Shown: positions 8,129 to 15,690 of the stretch, piece by piece
Layout of the letters: each line of letters starts with the position of its first letter
Position numbering within the stretch: position 1 is the stretch's first letter
DNA from: Syntrophorhabdus sp.
GTDB lineage: Bacteria; Desulfobacterota; BSN033; UBA1163
DNA: 19,374 nt
Direction of reading: 5' to 3'
Assembly (NCBI GenBank): GCA_020724025.1
Contig: DYHU01000043.1
Coordinates: forward strand, 1 to 19,374
Notes under the pieces: model-generated
Database searches by the model: none
What the model was told of the DNA's origin: nothing
What the model saw: only the letters and a program-made list of their open reading frames with translations
Position numbers and translations under genes: made by a program

Positions 8129-8422
8129 ATGACGAAGGTCGATATTGTGGAGGCCATTTACGAGAAGGTCGGGTTTTCTAAGAAAGAGGTGGCCAAGATT
8201 GTGGAGTCCATCTTCGATATCATCAAGGAGCATCTCCAGCGTGAGGACAAGATCAAGATCTCAGGTTTTGGGAATTTTGTCATCCGAAACAAGAGGTCAA
8301 GACGGGGCCGCAACCCTCAGACAGGGAATGATATCGAAATCACTCCGAGGCGGATTTTGACTTTTAAACCAAGTCAGGTGTTGAAGGCCGGCCTCAACCG
8401 AAGGGACACCCAGACGGAATAG
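8129..8422 (+). CDS. ihfA: Integration host factor alpha subunit
   Basis: This DNA-bending HU/IHF family protein would pair with an IHF-beta encoded elsewhere. It has 97 residues against 99 in E. coli. Hallmarks are ISGFGNF (44-50) and the beta-arm motif GRNPQTG with intercalating P63. It begins MTKVDIVEAIYEKVGFSKKE, strongly like IHF-alpha, and sits directly after pheT as in E. coli. An ATG at 8120 is in frame, but it abuts the Shine-Dalgarno AAGGAGG (8113-8119). The ATG at 8129 has a 9-nt spacing and is preferred. Confidence 0.95.
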   Translation: MTKVDIVEAIYEKVGFSKKEVAKIVESIFDIIKEHLQREDKIKISGFGNFVIRNKRSRRGRNPQTGNDIEITPRRILTFKPSQVLKAGLNRRDTQTE

Positions 8423-8642
8423 AGTGACTTTCCGGAGTGAGTGAACCCCGCACCTCATATTAAACAAAGGGGTTTCGATGAGGCCGTTGTTTTGATATAC
8501 ACCTCCCTCCCCTTTCTAAAGAACGAAGCTTAAGAACGAAGCTTCAAATGGTACGGGGTGAATCGGAGCGGATGAGTCACCGTGGGTCTGCTTCCATCCC
8601 TGTGAAGGGATGGCGGGGTCGGCAGTGTGAGGGGGTAAGGCT
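8423..8642 (+). other. ihfA/merR gap with tandem 13-mer and small stems
   Basis: This 220-nt stretch shows a perfect tandem duplication of AAGAACGAAGCTT (8519-8531 and 8532-8544) and a 7-bp hairpin CCATCCC/GGGATGG (8594-8600, 8607-8613). It also has two interleaved 6-nt complements: AACCCC (8444-8449) with GGGGTT (8469-8474), and CCTCAT (8453-8458) with ATGAGG (8478-8483). The interleaving would allow a pseudoknot. No convincing promoter or open frame was found. Confidence 0.4.
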
Positions 8643-9038
8643 GTGACCAGATTGCTGAGAAAGCGAGAAATGGAATATCCCATCTCCCAGGAAAGGCTCT
8701 ATTACCGGATTGGAGAGGTGAGCCGGATCACGGGGATCAAGCCGCATGTCCTCCGTTACTGGGAGTCGGAGTTCAGAGTGATCAAACCCCACAAAGGAGG
8801 GTCCCTCCAGCGCCTCTACCGGAGAAAAGATCTGGACCTTATCCTGAAAATCAAAAAACTCCTCTACGAAGAGGGTTTTACCATCTCCGGAGCGAAGAAG
8901 AAGATCAGAGACCTTGAGCGTGCGGAGAACAACAGGGTGAAGCTGAGGCTGGTTGAGAGGAGACCAAACGGAAGAGATCGCGAATTGCTGTTGGCGATCC
9001 GGGAAGAACTGAAAGGGATCAGAAGATTACTGGAATAG
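8643..9038 (+). CDS. MerR-family transcriptional regulator
   Basis: A DNA-binding regulator of about 131 residues. The MerR winged helix-turn-helix (about 20-88) contains YYRIGEVSRITGIKPHVLRYWE, followed by the wing residues QRLYRRKDLD and the dimerisation helix. The C-terminal part is short, charged and lacks cysteines, so it does not look like a metal sensor. A MerR gene of this kind behind ihfA is common in deltaproteobacteria (from memory). The start is uncertain: GTG 8643 has a GAGGGGG about 8 nt upstream. ATG 8670 would give a 122-residue protein with a more typical N-terminal lead but no visible Shine-Dalgarno. Target and effector are unknown. Confidence 0.85.
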   Translation: MTRLLRKREMEYPISQERLYYRIGEVSRITGIKPHVLRYWESEFRVIKPHKGGSLQRLYRRKDLDLILKIKKLLYEEGFTISGAKKKIRDLERAENNRVKLRLVERRPNGRDRELLLAIREELKGIRRLLE

Positions 9039-9101
9039 GCCTTTTTGAAGAGAGAGGGTGCATCATTCCGGGGGCGATCGGGAAAGCAGAAGGAGGATTT
9101 T

Positions 9102-9569
9102 ATGAATTGGGTGGTGAGTTGTACGGCTTGTGGAAGTTCTTATGTCTATGAGTCGGGCCAAGGCCTCCCTGACATCTGTTCCGCCTGTTCTGAAAAGAGG
9201 AAGAAAGAGGTAAAAAAATTTCTGGAGAAGGAACAGAAGAGAAGGGAGATTATGGCCGTTCATGCTTCCGATTTCGGCAGCCGAAAAATTGTGAAGACAC
9301 TGGGAATGGTGACCCACGAACATATTTTCGGAGTGGGCCTGGTTCAGGATCTGGATTTGAAGAGGTTTAACGGAGGGGTTTCCATCTCCTGGGCGGAGAA
9401 GGTGAGGAGCGGAAGGGACCTCTGTATCCGGTCGCTTGAGGATGAGACAATTGAGATGGGAGGAAATGCCGTCATCGGAGTGGATGTGAACTATCAGGTT
9501 CTGGGAACGCATAATGATATGGTGATGTGGCTGGTGGCGGCCAGAGGGACCGCCGTGATCGTCGATTAA
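9102..9569 (+). CDS. Zinc-ribbon plus YbjQ/UPF0145-like protein
   Basis: A 155-residue protein with two parts. The N-terminus has a four-cysteine zinc ribbon (C7, C10, C26, C29) followed by a lysine/glutamate-rich helix. Residues from about 60 to 155 match the UPF0145/YbjQ (heavy-metal-binding-like) fold, with the GNAVIGVDVNYQVLG segment and the terminal GTAVIV strand. YbjQ proteins form oligomers; their role is unresolved. The ATG at 9102 follows AAGGAGGA by 5 nt, so the in-frame extension to 9045 is not used. It follows the MerR gene by 63 nt and could share its transcript. Confidence 0.8.
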   Translation: MNWVVSCTACGSSYVYESGQGLPDICSACSEKRKKEVKKFLEKEQKRREIMAVHASDFGSRKIVKTLGMVTHEHIFGVGLVQDLDLKRFNGGVSISWAEKVRSGRDLCIRSLEDETIEMGGNAVIGVDVNYQVLGTHNDMVMWLVAARGTAVIVD

Positions 9570-9615
9570 AGTGGTCTGGACTTTTATGATGAAATTGAAT
9601 ATACTGAAAACATAT

Positions 9616-9700
9616 TGGAATAATGGAATTATGGAATGGTGGAATGAACACCCAATATTCCAGTGTTCCGATATTTCGTTATTCCCTCATTCCGTGGTAT
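9616..9700. repeat. Octad inverted-repeat element upstream of tRNA-Pro
   Basis: Four 8-nt units of type TGGAATNN (9616-9647) are followed by five 8-nt units of type TTCCNNNN (about 9657-9696). The second array is a degenerate reverse complement of the first. It has the same architecture as the heptad elements but a period of 8. It lies between the YbjQ-like gene and tRNA-Pro. Confidence 0.75.
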
Positions 9701-9704
9701 TGAT

Positions 9705-9781
<77 letters not shown>

Positions 9782-9801
9782 TTTTCCCTTCTCTATGGAA
9801 T

Positions 9802-10557
9802 ATGGCCGATCCGTTCATCATTTTGGTTACCAATGACGATGGAATCTATTCGAAAGGGATTCTGGTCTTGGCAAAAGCTCTCCAGGAAATCGGGGAAGTA
9901 TTTATCGTTGCTCCGGATAGGGAGAAGAGCGCCATTGCTCACTCCCTTACCCTGCACCGCCCCCTTCGAGTCGAAAGAATCAAAAAGAATGTTTATGCCG
10001 TGGACGGAACTCCGGCCGATTGTGTTTACCTCGGGGTCAATGCGATTTTACCTGCGCGGCCACAGCTTGTCGTCTCCGGGATCAACAAGGGAGGGAATTT
10101 AGGGGATGATGTCACCTATTCCGGAACGGTTTCCGCCGCCTTTGAGGGGACCCTGCTGGGAATCCCTTCCTTTGCCATCTCCCTGGTCTCGCGGAGTCAT
10201 TTTAAATTCCATACGGCCGCCCGATTTGCCCTAAGGGTAGCGCGCCATATCCTCAAAAAGGGACTTCCCAAGGATACCCTCCTCAATATCAATGTCCCCA
10301 ATCTTGATGAAAGAGAAATCAAGTCCTACAAAATCACTCAACAGGGGAGATGGACCCATAACGGAAGTGCGGTCGTAGAGAAGATGGACCCCCGTGGTAA
10401 AAAGTACTATTGGATCGGCGAGGGACCGCTCACCTTTGATCAAAGAGGAGATACGGATTTCGAGGCGGTATCCAATTCCTATATCTCCATCACTCCGCTC
10501 CACCTTGATTTAACCAATTATTCCTCCATCCATACGCTAAAAAAGTGGAAATTGTGA
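9802..10557 (+). CDS. surE: 5'/3'-nucleotidase SurE
   Basis: A metal-dependent nucleoside monophosphate (survival protein) phosphatase of 251 residues, a normal length. The family signature VTNDDG gives the metal aspartates D12 and D13. The conserved stretch [19 protein letters not shown] follows, and later NVPN. The ATG at 9802 gives the expected short lead before the first strand. The upstream in-frame extension is only translated tRNA. It lacks a good Shine-Dalgarno (GGAA 2 nt from the ATG) and lies 20 nt behind tRNA-Pro, so it is probably co-transcribed with the tRNA. The next gene starts 32 nt after its stop. Confidence 0.95.
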   Translation: MADPFIILVTNDDGIYSKGILVLAKALQEIGEVFIVAPDREKSAIAHSLTLHRPLRVERIKKNVYAVDGTPADCVYLGVNAILPARPQLVVSGINKGGNLGDDVTYSGTVSAAFEGTLLGIPSFAISLVSRSHFKFHTAARFALRVARHILKKGLPKDTLLNINVPNLDEREIKSYKITQQGRWTHNGSAVVEKMDPRGKKYYWIGEGPLTFDQRGDTDFEAVSNSYISITPLHLDLTNYSSIHTLKKWKL

Positions 10558-10589
10558 GACAGAACAGTCCACCGACAAAGGAGGGGGTT

Positions 10590-11690
10590 ATGAAAACGAC
10601 ACTCAGCATTATCAAAGCGGACATTGGGAGCATTGGGGGGCATATCCGGCCCAGCGAGAGACTGATTGCGGAAGTCAGAAATTATGTGGCCGAAAAAGGG
10701 AAAGGAATAATCTCCGATTTCTTTGTAAGCCATACCGGAGATGACATTGCCATCCTCTTCTCACACGACCTTGGGAAGGGGAGCGAAAAAATCCATGGAC
10801 TGGCCTGGGACACCTTTGTGGCCGGGACAAAGGTGGCAAAGGATCAAGGGCTCTATGGAGCGGGCCAGGACCTGCTCAAAGACTCCTTTTCAGGCAATGT
10901 GAAGGGAATGGGCCCTGCTGTGGCTGAGATAGAATTTGAGGAGAGACCGAATGAGCCCTTTCTCTTTTTTGCCGCCGACAAAACCGATCCCGGAGCCTAT
11001 AATCTTCCGCTCTATCTGGCTTTTGCCGATCCGATGTATAATGCGGGGCTCATTCTCAGCCCCTCGATGAACAAAGGGTTCAAGTTCGTCATCATGGATG
11101 TCAACTATACGGAGGGAGACCGGCTGATCGAGCTGAATGCCCCTGAGGAGATCTATGACATCGCCACTCTTCTGAGAGACAACCAGCGATTCGTGGTCGA
11201 AGCCATCTATTCCAGAAACAATGGAGACATTGCTGCTTCGGTGAGCACGACCCGCCTTCACAATATCGCCGGCAAATATACTGGAAAGGATGACCCTGTC
11301 ATGCTGGTGAGAGTTCAAGGTGCCTTCCCTGCCACGGGTGAGGTTCTCGCTCCATTCAACATCGGCCATTATGTGGCAGGTTTTATGAGGGGAAGCCATA
11401 CAGGGCCGCTCATGCCCGTGAAGATGAATTCGAGTATCTCCTACTTCGATGGACCGCCCGTGGTCTGTTGTCTCGCTTTCTGCGTCCATAACGGCAAGCT
11501 GACCGAACCGGCCGATGCCTTTGACCATCCCTACTGGGACTGGGTGAGAAACAAAGTTTCCCAGAAGGCATCAGACATCCGCCAGCAGGGTTTTTCAGGA
11601 GCGGCCATGCTGCCTTATTATGAACTTGAATACGGCGGCATTGTCGAGAAAATGGGAATGTTGGATAAGAGGTTTAAGGTAAAAAAATAA
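10590..11690 (+). CDS. Fructose-1,6-bisphosphate aldolase/phosphatase, archaeal type
   Basis: This enzyme family makes fructose 6-phosphate directly from triose phosphates by joining aldolase and phosphatase activities in one active site, a gluconeogenic one-way step known mainly from archaea and deep-branching bacteria. The 366 residues fit the family. Visible are KADIGSIGGH with metal ligands D11 and H18, the pair D51-D52, and the GKYTGKDDP segment, where Y230 and K233 match the family's catalytic Tyr and Schiff-base Lys. HNGKLTEPADAF and the C-terminal LPYYELEYGG follow. The ATG at 10590 follows AAAGGAGGGGGTT; the in-frame ATG at 10545 overlaps surE and lacks support. Confidence 0.93.
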   Translation: MKTTLSIIKADIGSIGGHIRPSERLIAEVRNYVAEKGKGIISDFFVSHTGDDIAILFSHDLGKGSEKIHGLAWDTFVAGTKVAKDQGLYGAGQDLLKDSFSGNVKGMGPAVAEIEFEERPNEPFLFFAADKTDPGAYNLPLYLAFADPMYNAGLILSPSMNKGFKFVIMDVNYTEGDRLIELNAPEEIYDIATLLRDNQRFVVEAIYSRNNGDIAASVSTTRLHNIAGKYTGKDDPVMLVRVQGAFPATGEVLAPFNIGHYVAGFMRGSHTGPLMPVKMNSSISYFDGPPVVCCLAFCVHNGKLTEPADAFDHPYWDWVRNKVSQKASDIRQQGFSGAAMLPYYELEYGGIVEKMGMLDKRFKVKK

Positions 11691-11694
11691 CCAC

Positions 11695-11813
11695 AAGTTT
11701 CTAAAAGTTCAAATTACAAAGTTTAAATATCAAAGGAATGACAAATTCCAAAAGATTTTGACATTTTGGTTTTGGAGTTAATTTGAACTTTGAACTTTGA
11801 CATTTGGCATTCG
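11695..11813. repeat. Heptad inverted-repeat element, FBP-AP/miaB gap
   Basis: Starting 4 nt after the stop, loose 7-nt units of type AAAGTTC/AAATTAC (11704-11740) are mirrored by units TTTGAAC, TTTGAAC, TTTGACA, TTTGGCA (11783-11810). Perfect 13-nt arms AAAGTTCAAATTA (11704-11716) and TAATTTGAACTTT (11779-11791) confirm the inverted arrangement. Confidence 0.8.
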
Positions 11814-11861
11814 GTAGCCAGAGGCTATATCTGCTACGGGGTTAGAGTACAGGGGAGTCGA

Positions 11862-11878
11862 CTTATTCAATGAATAAG
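11862..11878 (+). promoter_or_regulatory. Small hairpin enclosing miaB start codon
   Basis: CTTATT (11862-11867) and AATAAG (11873-11878) pair around the 5-nt loop CAATG, which contains the ATG of miaB (11870-11872). The nearest Shine-Dalgarno-like stretch, GGGGAG, is about 15 nt upstream and poorly placed. Whether the hairpin forms is unknown; the stem is AT-rich. Confidence 0.3.
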
Positions 11879-13204
11879 CGCGTTTACATCGAAACCTATG
11901 GCTGTCAGATGAATGAGCACGACTCGGAGCGGATGCTCCGGCTCTTGGAAGGATCGTTTTATCTGGAGACGAAGGAACCCCAGGAGGCGGATCTCATTCT
12001 TATCAATACCTGTAGTGTAAGGGAAAAGCCGGAAAATAAGGTTTACAGCGCCTTAGGGAGATATAAAGGATTGAAAGAGGAGAGGAAAGCGATTCTCGGG
12101 GTGGCAGGATGCGTTGCCCAGCAGGAAGGCGTCCGGCTTTTAAACCGGGTTCCCTACTTAGATATGGTGATCGGGACGCATGCTATTTCGATCCTTCCGG
12201 ATCTGCTCAAAAAGATTGAAGCTACGGGAAAAAGGTTCTGTGAAACCAGTTTTGATGAGAATGGGACCTATCTGAAAACTCCCTTGCCCCCCGGCCCCCT
12301 TCCTAAAGTGAAATCCTTTGTGACCATCATGCAGGGGTGCGACCATTTCTGTTCCTACTGTATTGTCCCCTATGTGAGGGGAAGAGAGAAAAGCCGGCCC
12401 GGCGCTGAGATTCTTGCAGAGGTCGGACATTTGGCAGAAAGGGGTGTGAAGGAGGTTTGCCTGCTCGGTCAGAATGTAAACGGTTATGGGAGAGGGTTGG
12501 AAGGAGAGATGAGCTTTCCGGAACTCCTCCACCGCATCAATGAAATTGAAGGGATCGAGCGAATCCGGTTTACCACTTCCCATCCTAAGGATTTATCCGA
12601 GGAGTTAATCCAGGCCTTTTCAAGCCTTTCCAAGCTGTGCGAGCATATCCATCTTCCCTTCCAATCGGGTTCGGACCGAATTTTAAAAAGGATGCACCGG
12701 GGTTATTCGAGAGCCTCCTATCTCGAGAGAATAGAACGTTTGAGAGAGGGTTGCCCTCTGATGGCGATGACGGCCGATGTCATCGTAGGTTTTCCGGGGG
12801 AGGAAGAAGAGGATTTTAATCAGACCCTGGACTTGATGAAGAGGGTTCAATTCGATGACCTCTTTTCGTTTAAATATTCCACGAGAAGAGGCACCCGTGC
12901 CGCCCAATTCGATGATCAGGTTGAAGAAAAGGTAAAACAGGAACGGCTGGCGATCCTCCAGGGAATTCAAAAAGAGATCACCCTCCGGAAAAACCAGGCC
13001 TTAGAGGGCCGGATAGAAGAGATTTTAGTGGAAGGCCGTAGCAAGCAGAGCGATCGGGACGTGACCGGAAGAACCCGCACCAACAAAATTGTCAATTTTA
13101 AAGGCGATTTGAAATTAGCGGGGAGACTGATTCCGGTCAGAATAACGAACGCTTACGCTCACTCACTGAGGGGTGAGATGTTAAGTTCTGAGTCGGCCCA
13201 TTGA
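11870..13204 (+). CDS. miaB: tRNA-2-methylthio-N6-dimethylallyladenosine synthase MiaB
   Basis: A radical-SAM methylthiotransferase that converts i6A37 to ms2i6A37 in tRNAs reading UNN codons. The 444 residues fit the family. The N-terminal UPF0004 domain has the second-cluster cysteines C12, C48 and C81. The radical-SAM CxxxCxxC motif is C157, C161, C164 in the stretch GCDHFCSYCIVPYVRGRE. A TRAM domain occupies about 375-440. The Y-G-C-Q-M-N start and RGREKSR are diagnostic of MiaB over MtaB/RimO. It is followed after 22 nt by fbp. A MiaA gene is not in the window. Confidence 0.96.
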   Translation: MNKRVYIETYGCQMNEHDSERMLRLLEGSFYLETKEPQEADLILINTCSVREKPENKVYSALGRYKGLKEERKAILGVAGCVAQQEGVRLLNRVPYLDMVIGTHAISILPDLLKKIEATGKRFCETSFDENGTYLKTPLPPGPLPKVKSFVTIMQGCDHFCSYCIVPYVRGREKSRPGAEILAEVGHLAERGVKEVCLLGQNVNGYGRGLEGEMSFPELLHRINEIEGIERIRFTTSHPKDLSEELIQAFSSLSKLCEHIHLPFQSGSDRILKRMHRGYSRASYLERIERLREGCPLMAMTADVIVGFPGEEEEDFNQTLDLMKRVQFDDLFSFKYSTRRGTRAAQFDDQVEEKVKQERLAILQGIQKEITLRKNQALEGRIEEILVEGRSKQSDRDVTGRTRTNKIVNFKGDLKLAGRLIPVRITNAYAHSLRGEMLSSESAH

Positions 13205-13226
13205 GAAACGAAGGGAAGGAAACCCC

Positions 13227-14216
13227 ATGATCCGATTAGAGCAAACCTTCATGAATTTTCTCCTTCAACACCAGGAGAAACACAACCGCACCTACCACTT
13301 CCTTATCCTGATGGACGCCCTGATCAATGCGGCAAGACATATTCAGCATTACTATCTGACAGGCGCCTTAAAGGGAAATCTCGGCTTAGCGGGTGACGTA
13401 AACGTGCAGGGCGAGGATGTCATGCGTATGGATCAGATCGCCCAGGAGATTACGGTCCACTATTTGAGGACCTCGGGCCGGGTCATTCATGCGGTCAGTG
13501 AGGAATCGGAGGAGATCATCTCAATCAATCCTGAGGGGGGACGTTATTTTGTCTATTTCGACCCCCTGGATGGTTCATCCAATATCCCCCATGGACTGCC
13601 GGTCGGCTTTTTATTCGGCATTGCTAAACGAAATCTAAAAGGCCCTGAAGACGGCCACCTGAGGGCCGGGAGGGATTATATCGCCGCCGGCATGTTTGTG
13701 ATCCCAACAGGGACGTTTACTCTCGGACTCAAAGAGGCGGGGACCTGGAGATTCCACATTGACGAGACCATGACTTTTGTCAGGCCTACACGGATGGTCC
13801 TTCCCGAAGACACGAAAAGCTGGGAATTGTCATTTAACGCATCCAACCGCTATACCTATGCTGAATGGGTCCAGAAATGGATCATGGAGAATGAAAGCAA
13901 GTATGCCTTCCGATACCTCGGCGCGTTAGCCGGGGATTTTCACCGTGTTCTGGCGAACGGCGGTATGTTCATGTACCCGGCCATCGTCAATCATCCCAAT
14001 CCAAAAAAGAACCGTCCCGAGGGCAAACTGCGCCTGATGTATGAGGCGGCAGTGGTGGCCTTCATGTGCCGCGAAGCGGGCGGGATGGCTGTCAATGAAG
14101 AGGGAATCCCGATTCTTGATATCCAGCCGGCGAAGCATCACCAGCGAACAGCGCTCTACGTGGGGTCAAAGAGATTGGTGGAAGATATCGCCAGGGTCTT
14201 AAAAACAAAAGGTTAA
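13227..14216 (+). CDS. fbp: Class I fructose-1,6-bisphosphatase
   Basis: It dephosphorylates fructose 1,6-bisphosphate to fructose 6-phosphate. The 329 residues match the class I family. The metal-binding motif FDPLDGSSNI is at 111-120, with the preceding acidic SEESEE (91-96). The C-terminal substrate-binding region GKLRLMYEAA and the AFMCREAGG stretch follow. The ATG at 13227 has AAGGAAA 7 nt upstream. This is a second, unrelated FBPase besides the archaeal-type enzyme 1.5 kb upstream. Its stop codon lies inside a short hexamer array. Confidence 0.96.
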   Translation: MIRLEQTFMNFLLQHQEKHNRTYHFLILMDALINAARHIQHYYLTGALKGNLGLAGDVNVQGEDVMRMDQIAQEITVHYLRTSGRVIHAVSEESEEIISINPEGGRYFVYFDPLDGSSNIPHGLPVGFLFGIAKRNLKGPEDGHLRAGRDYIAAGMFVIPTGTFTLGLKEAGTWRFHIDETMTFVRPTRMVLPEDTKSWELSFNASNRYTYAEWVQKWIMENESKYAFRYLGALAGDFHRVLANGGMFMYPAIVNHPNPKKNRPEGKLRLMYEAAVVAFMCREAGGMAVNEEGIPILDIQPAKHHQRTALYVGSKRLVEDIARVLKTKG

Positions 14217-14235
14217 GGCTAAGGTTGAGGCTAAG
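14211..14235. repeat. Hexamer tandem array at fbp stop
   Basis: Four 6-nt units GGTTAA, GGCTAA, GGTTGA, GGCTAA run through the fbp stop codon (14214-14216). No inverted partner array was seen before the fba ribosome-binding site. It may be a short relative of the heptad elements. Confidence 0.55.
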
Positions 14236-14277
14236 AATGTTGGATACAAATTCACAGATTTAAAAGGAGAGAAAGCC

Positions 14278-15570
14278 ATGGCGAAAAAGAAAGTGTCCAA
14301 AGCCGATTTTAAAAAAGCCCTGGAGAAGGGGCGACCGCCCAATATCAAGAGACTTTTCCCCCATTCGAGGGCCTTAATCGTGAGCGGAAAGGTAATCGAT
14401 CGGGCCATGAGGGCTAAAGGTAAAACCATGGCCATGGCTGCAAACGGCAGAAATCAATTGATCATCCGGGGAGTCCTTCAGGCGGCCCAGCGAGCCAACG
14501 CTGTTGTCATCATCGAGATTGCAAAATCCGAAGGAGGAACAAAAGCCTATTGTGCGGTGAACTACTGGAATATGGCCATGCTGGTGGATGCCATGTGCAA
14601 CGAACTTGGCATTACCATCCCGGTGGCCATTCATGCGGACCATTATGGCATCAAAAACGAGAAGGACCTTGCCGTGGCGAAGGTTGAGATTCCCACCTTC
14701 TTTGAAGCCGGAATGACCTCGATTGCCATTGATGCGTCTCATCTCCCGGATGACCAGAACCTGTTGGCTAATATTGCCGTCCATCCCTTTATTCCCAAAT
14801 GGGCAGGGCTCGAAACAGAGGTGGGGGAGATCAAAGGCGAGGAAGGGCTTTCCACGGTGGAAGAAGCCCTGTTTCTTATCCAGGGGCTGAATGGACATGA
14901 TATCTTCCCGGATTGGATCGCTTTAAACAATGGAACGACACATGGCATCGAAGAGAAGGACTCCGGGATCCAGGTGCAATTGACCGCCGGTATTCACACC
15001 GCTTTAGAGAAATACCAGATCTCAGGCGCTCAACATGGAACCTCAGGCAACAGTTCCGAAAGGCTTCGCCAAATCATTGCCCAAACCCATACCACCAAAG
15101 CCAATGTCGCCACGGCTCTCCAGATGATCTCATGGGGTGTTCAGGTGAACGATTATGGAAATGCGATTCTGGATGGGGATGGAAATTTCAGTAAAGTGAA
15201 AGGAGAGGGGGTTTCAGAGGAGATGTGGGCAGAGATGGTGGTTTATGCCCAATCGAAGAACTGGAAAAAGGGGGACTATAAAAATCTGAACCTCCCCTTT
15301 GAAAATAAACTGCTTGCCCAGCCCAAAGAGGTCAGAAACCGGATGGCAAAGGGGGTGGAGGAGTTTGCTTACAAGATGATGACAGAGGTTTTTTATTGTC
15401 AGGATACAGCCCCGCTTGCCATCGAGGCCATTTTGAAGGCGGGCTCCTATGACCTTGGTCCTAAAGCGACACGAATAGAAAATCCTGCGGAATGGACGGA
15501 AAGCAAGATTATCGAACGAGCCTCCCAGCTTGGAAGAGACAAGGGGCCTGCCGGCAAATTTGACGACTGA
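14278..15570 (+). CDS. Class II fructose-bisphosphate aldolase, atypical long form
   Basis: A zinc aldolase of 430 residues, versus about 285-360 for the common class II types. Class II signatures are recognisable but shifted: HADHYG (119-124), where D121 and H122 match the catalytic Asp and first zinc His; the ETEVGEIKGEEG zinc-glutamate region; LNNGTTHG and AQHGTSGNSSERL for the other histidines; and the phosphate-binding VQVNDYGNAILD. A positively charged N-terminal extension and a helical C-terminal tail of about 90 residues add the length. The ATG at 14278 follows AAAGGAGAG. Substrate is inferred from motifs and the adjacent fbp; a related ketose-bisphosphate aldolase activity is possible. 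Confidence 0.85.
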   Translation: MAKKKVSKADFKKALEKGRPPNIKRLFPHSRALIVSGKVIDRAMRAKGKTMAMAANGRNQLIIRGVLQAAQRANAVVIIEIAKSEGGTKAYCAVNYWNMAMLVDAMCNELGITIPVAIHADHYGIKNEKDLAVAKVEIPTFFEAGMTSIAIDASHLPDDQNLLANIAVHPFIPKWAGLETEVGEIKGEEGLSTVEEALFLIQGLNGHDIFPDWIALNNGTTHGIEEKDSGIQVQLTAGIHTALEKYQISGAQHGTSGNSSERLRQIIAQTHTTKANVATALQMISWGVQVNDYGNAILDGDGNFSKVKGEGVSEEMWAEMVVYAQSKNWKKGDYKNLNLPFENKLLAQPKEVRNRMAKGVEEFAYKMMTEVFYCQDTAPLAIEAILKAGSYDLGPKATRIENPAEWTESKIIERASQLGRDKGPAGKFDD

Positions 15571-15601
15571 GAAAATGGGGGTCAATCGAGGCGATCAGTT
15601 T

Positions 15602-15688
15602 CATTGCGGATTGCAGAATGCGGATTGGGGAACGAAAAAACCAGAAAGAATCTTCATTCCGCACTCCGCAATCCGAATTCCGCAATGG
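15602..15688. repeat. Heptad inverted-repeat element between convergent genes
   Basis: The left array has 7-nt units ATTGCGG, ATTGCAG, AATGCGG, ATTGGGG (15603-15630). The right array has units ATTCCGC, ACTCCGC, AATCCGA, ATTCCGC (15656-15683). Perfect outer arms are CATTGCGGA (15602-15610) and TCCGCAATG (15679-15687). It ends 3 nt before the DUF47 stop and lies 31 nt past the fba stop, so it could serve both transcripts as a 3' structure. Confidence 0.85.
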
Positions 15689-15690
15689 AA

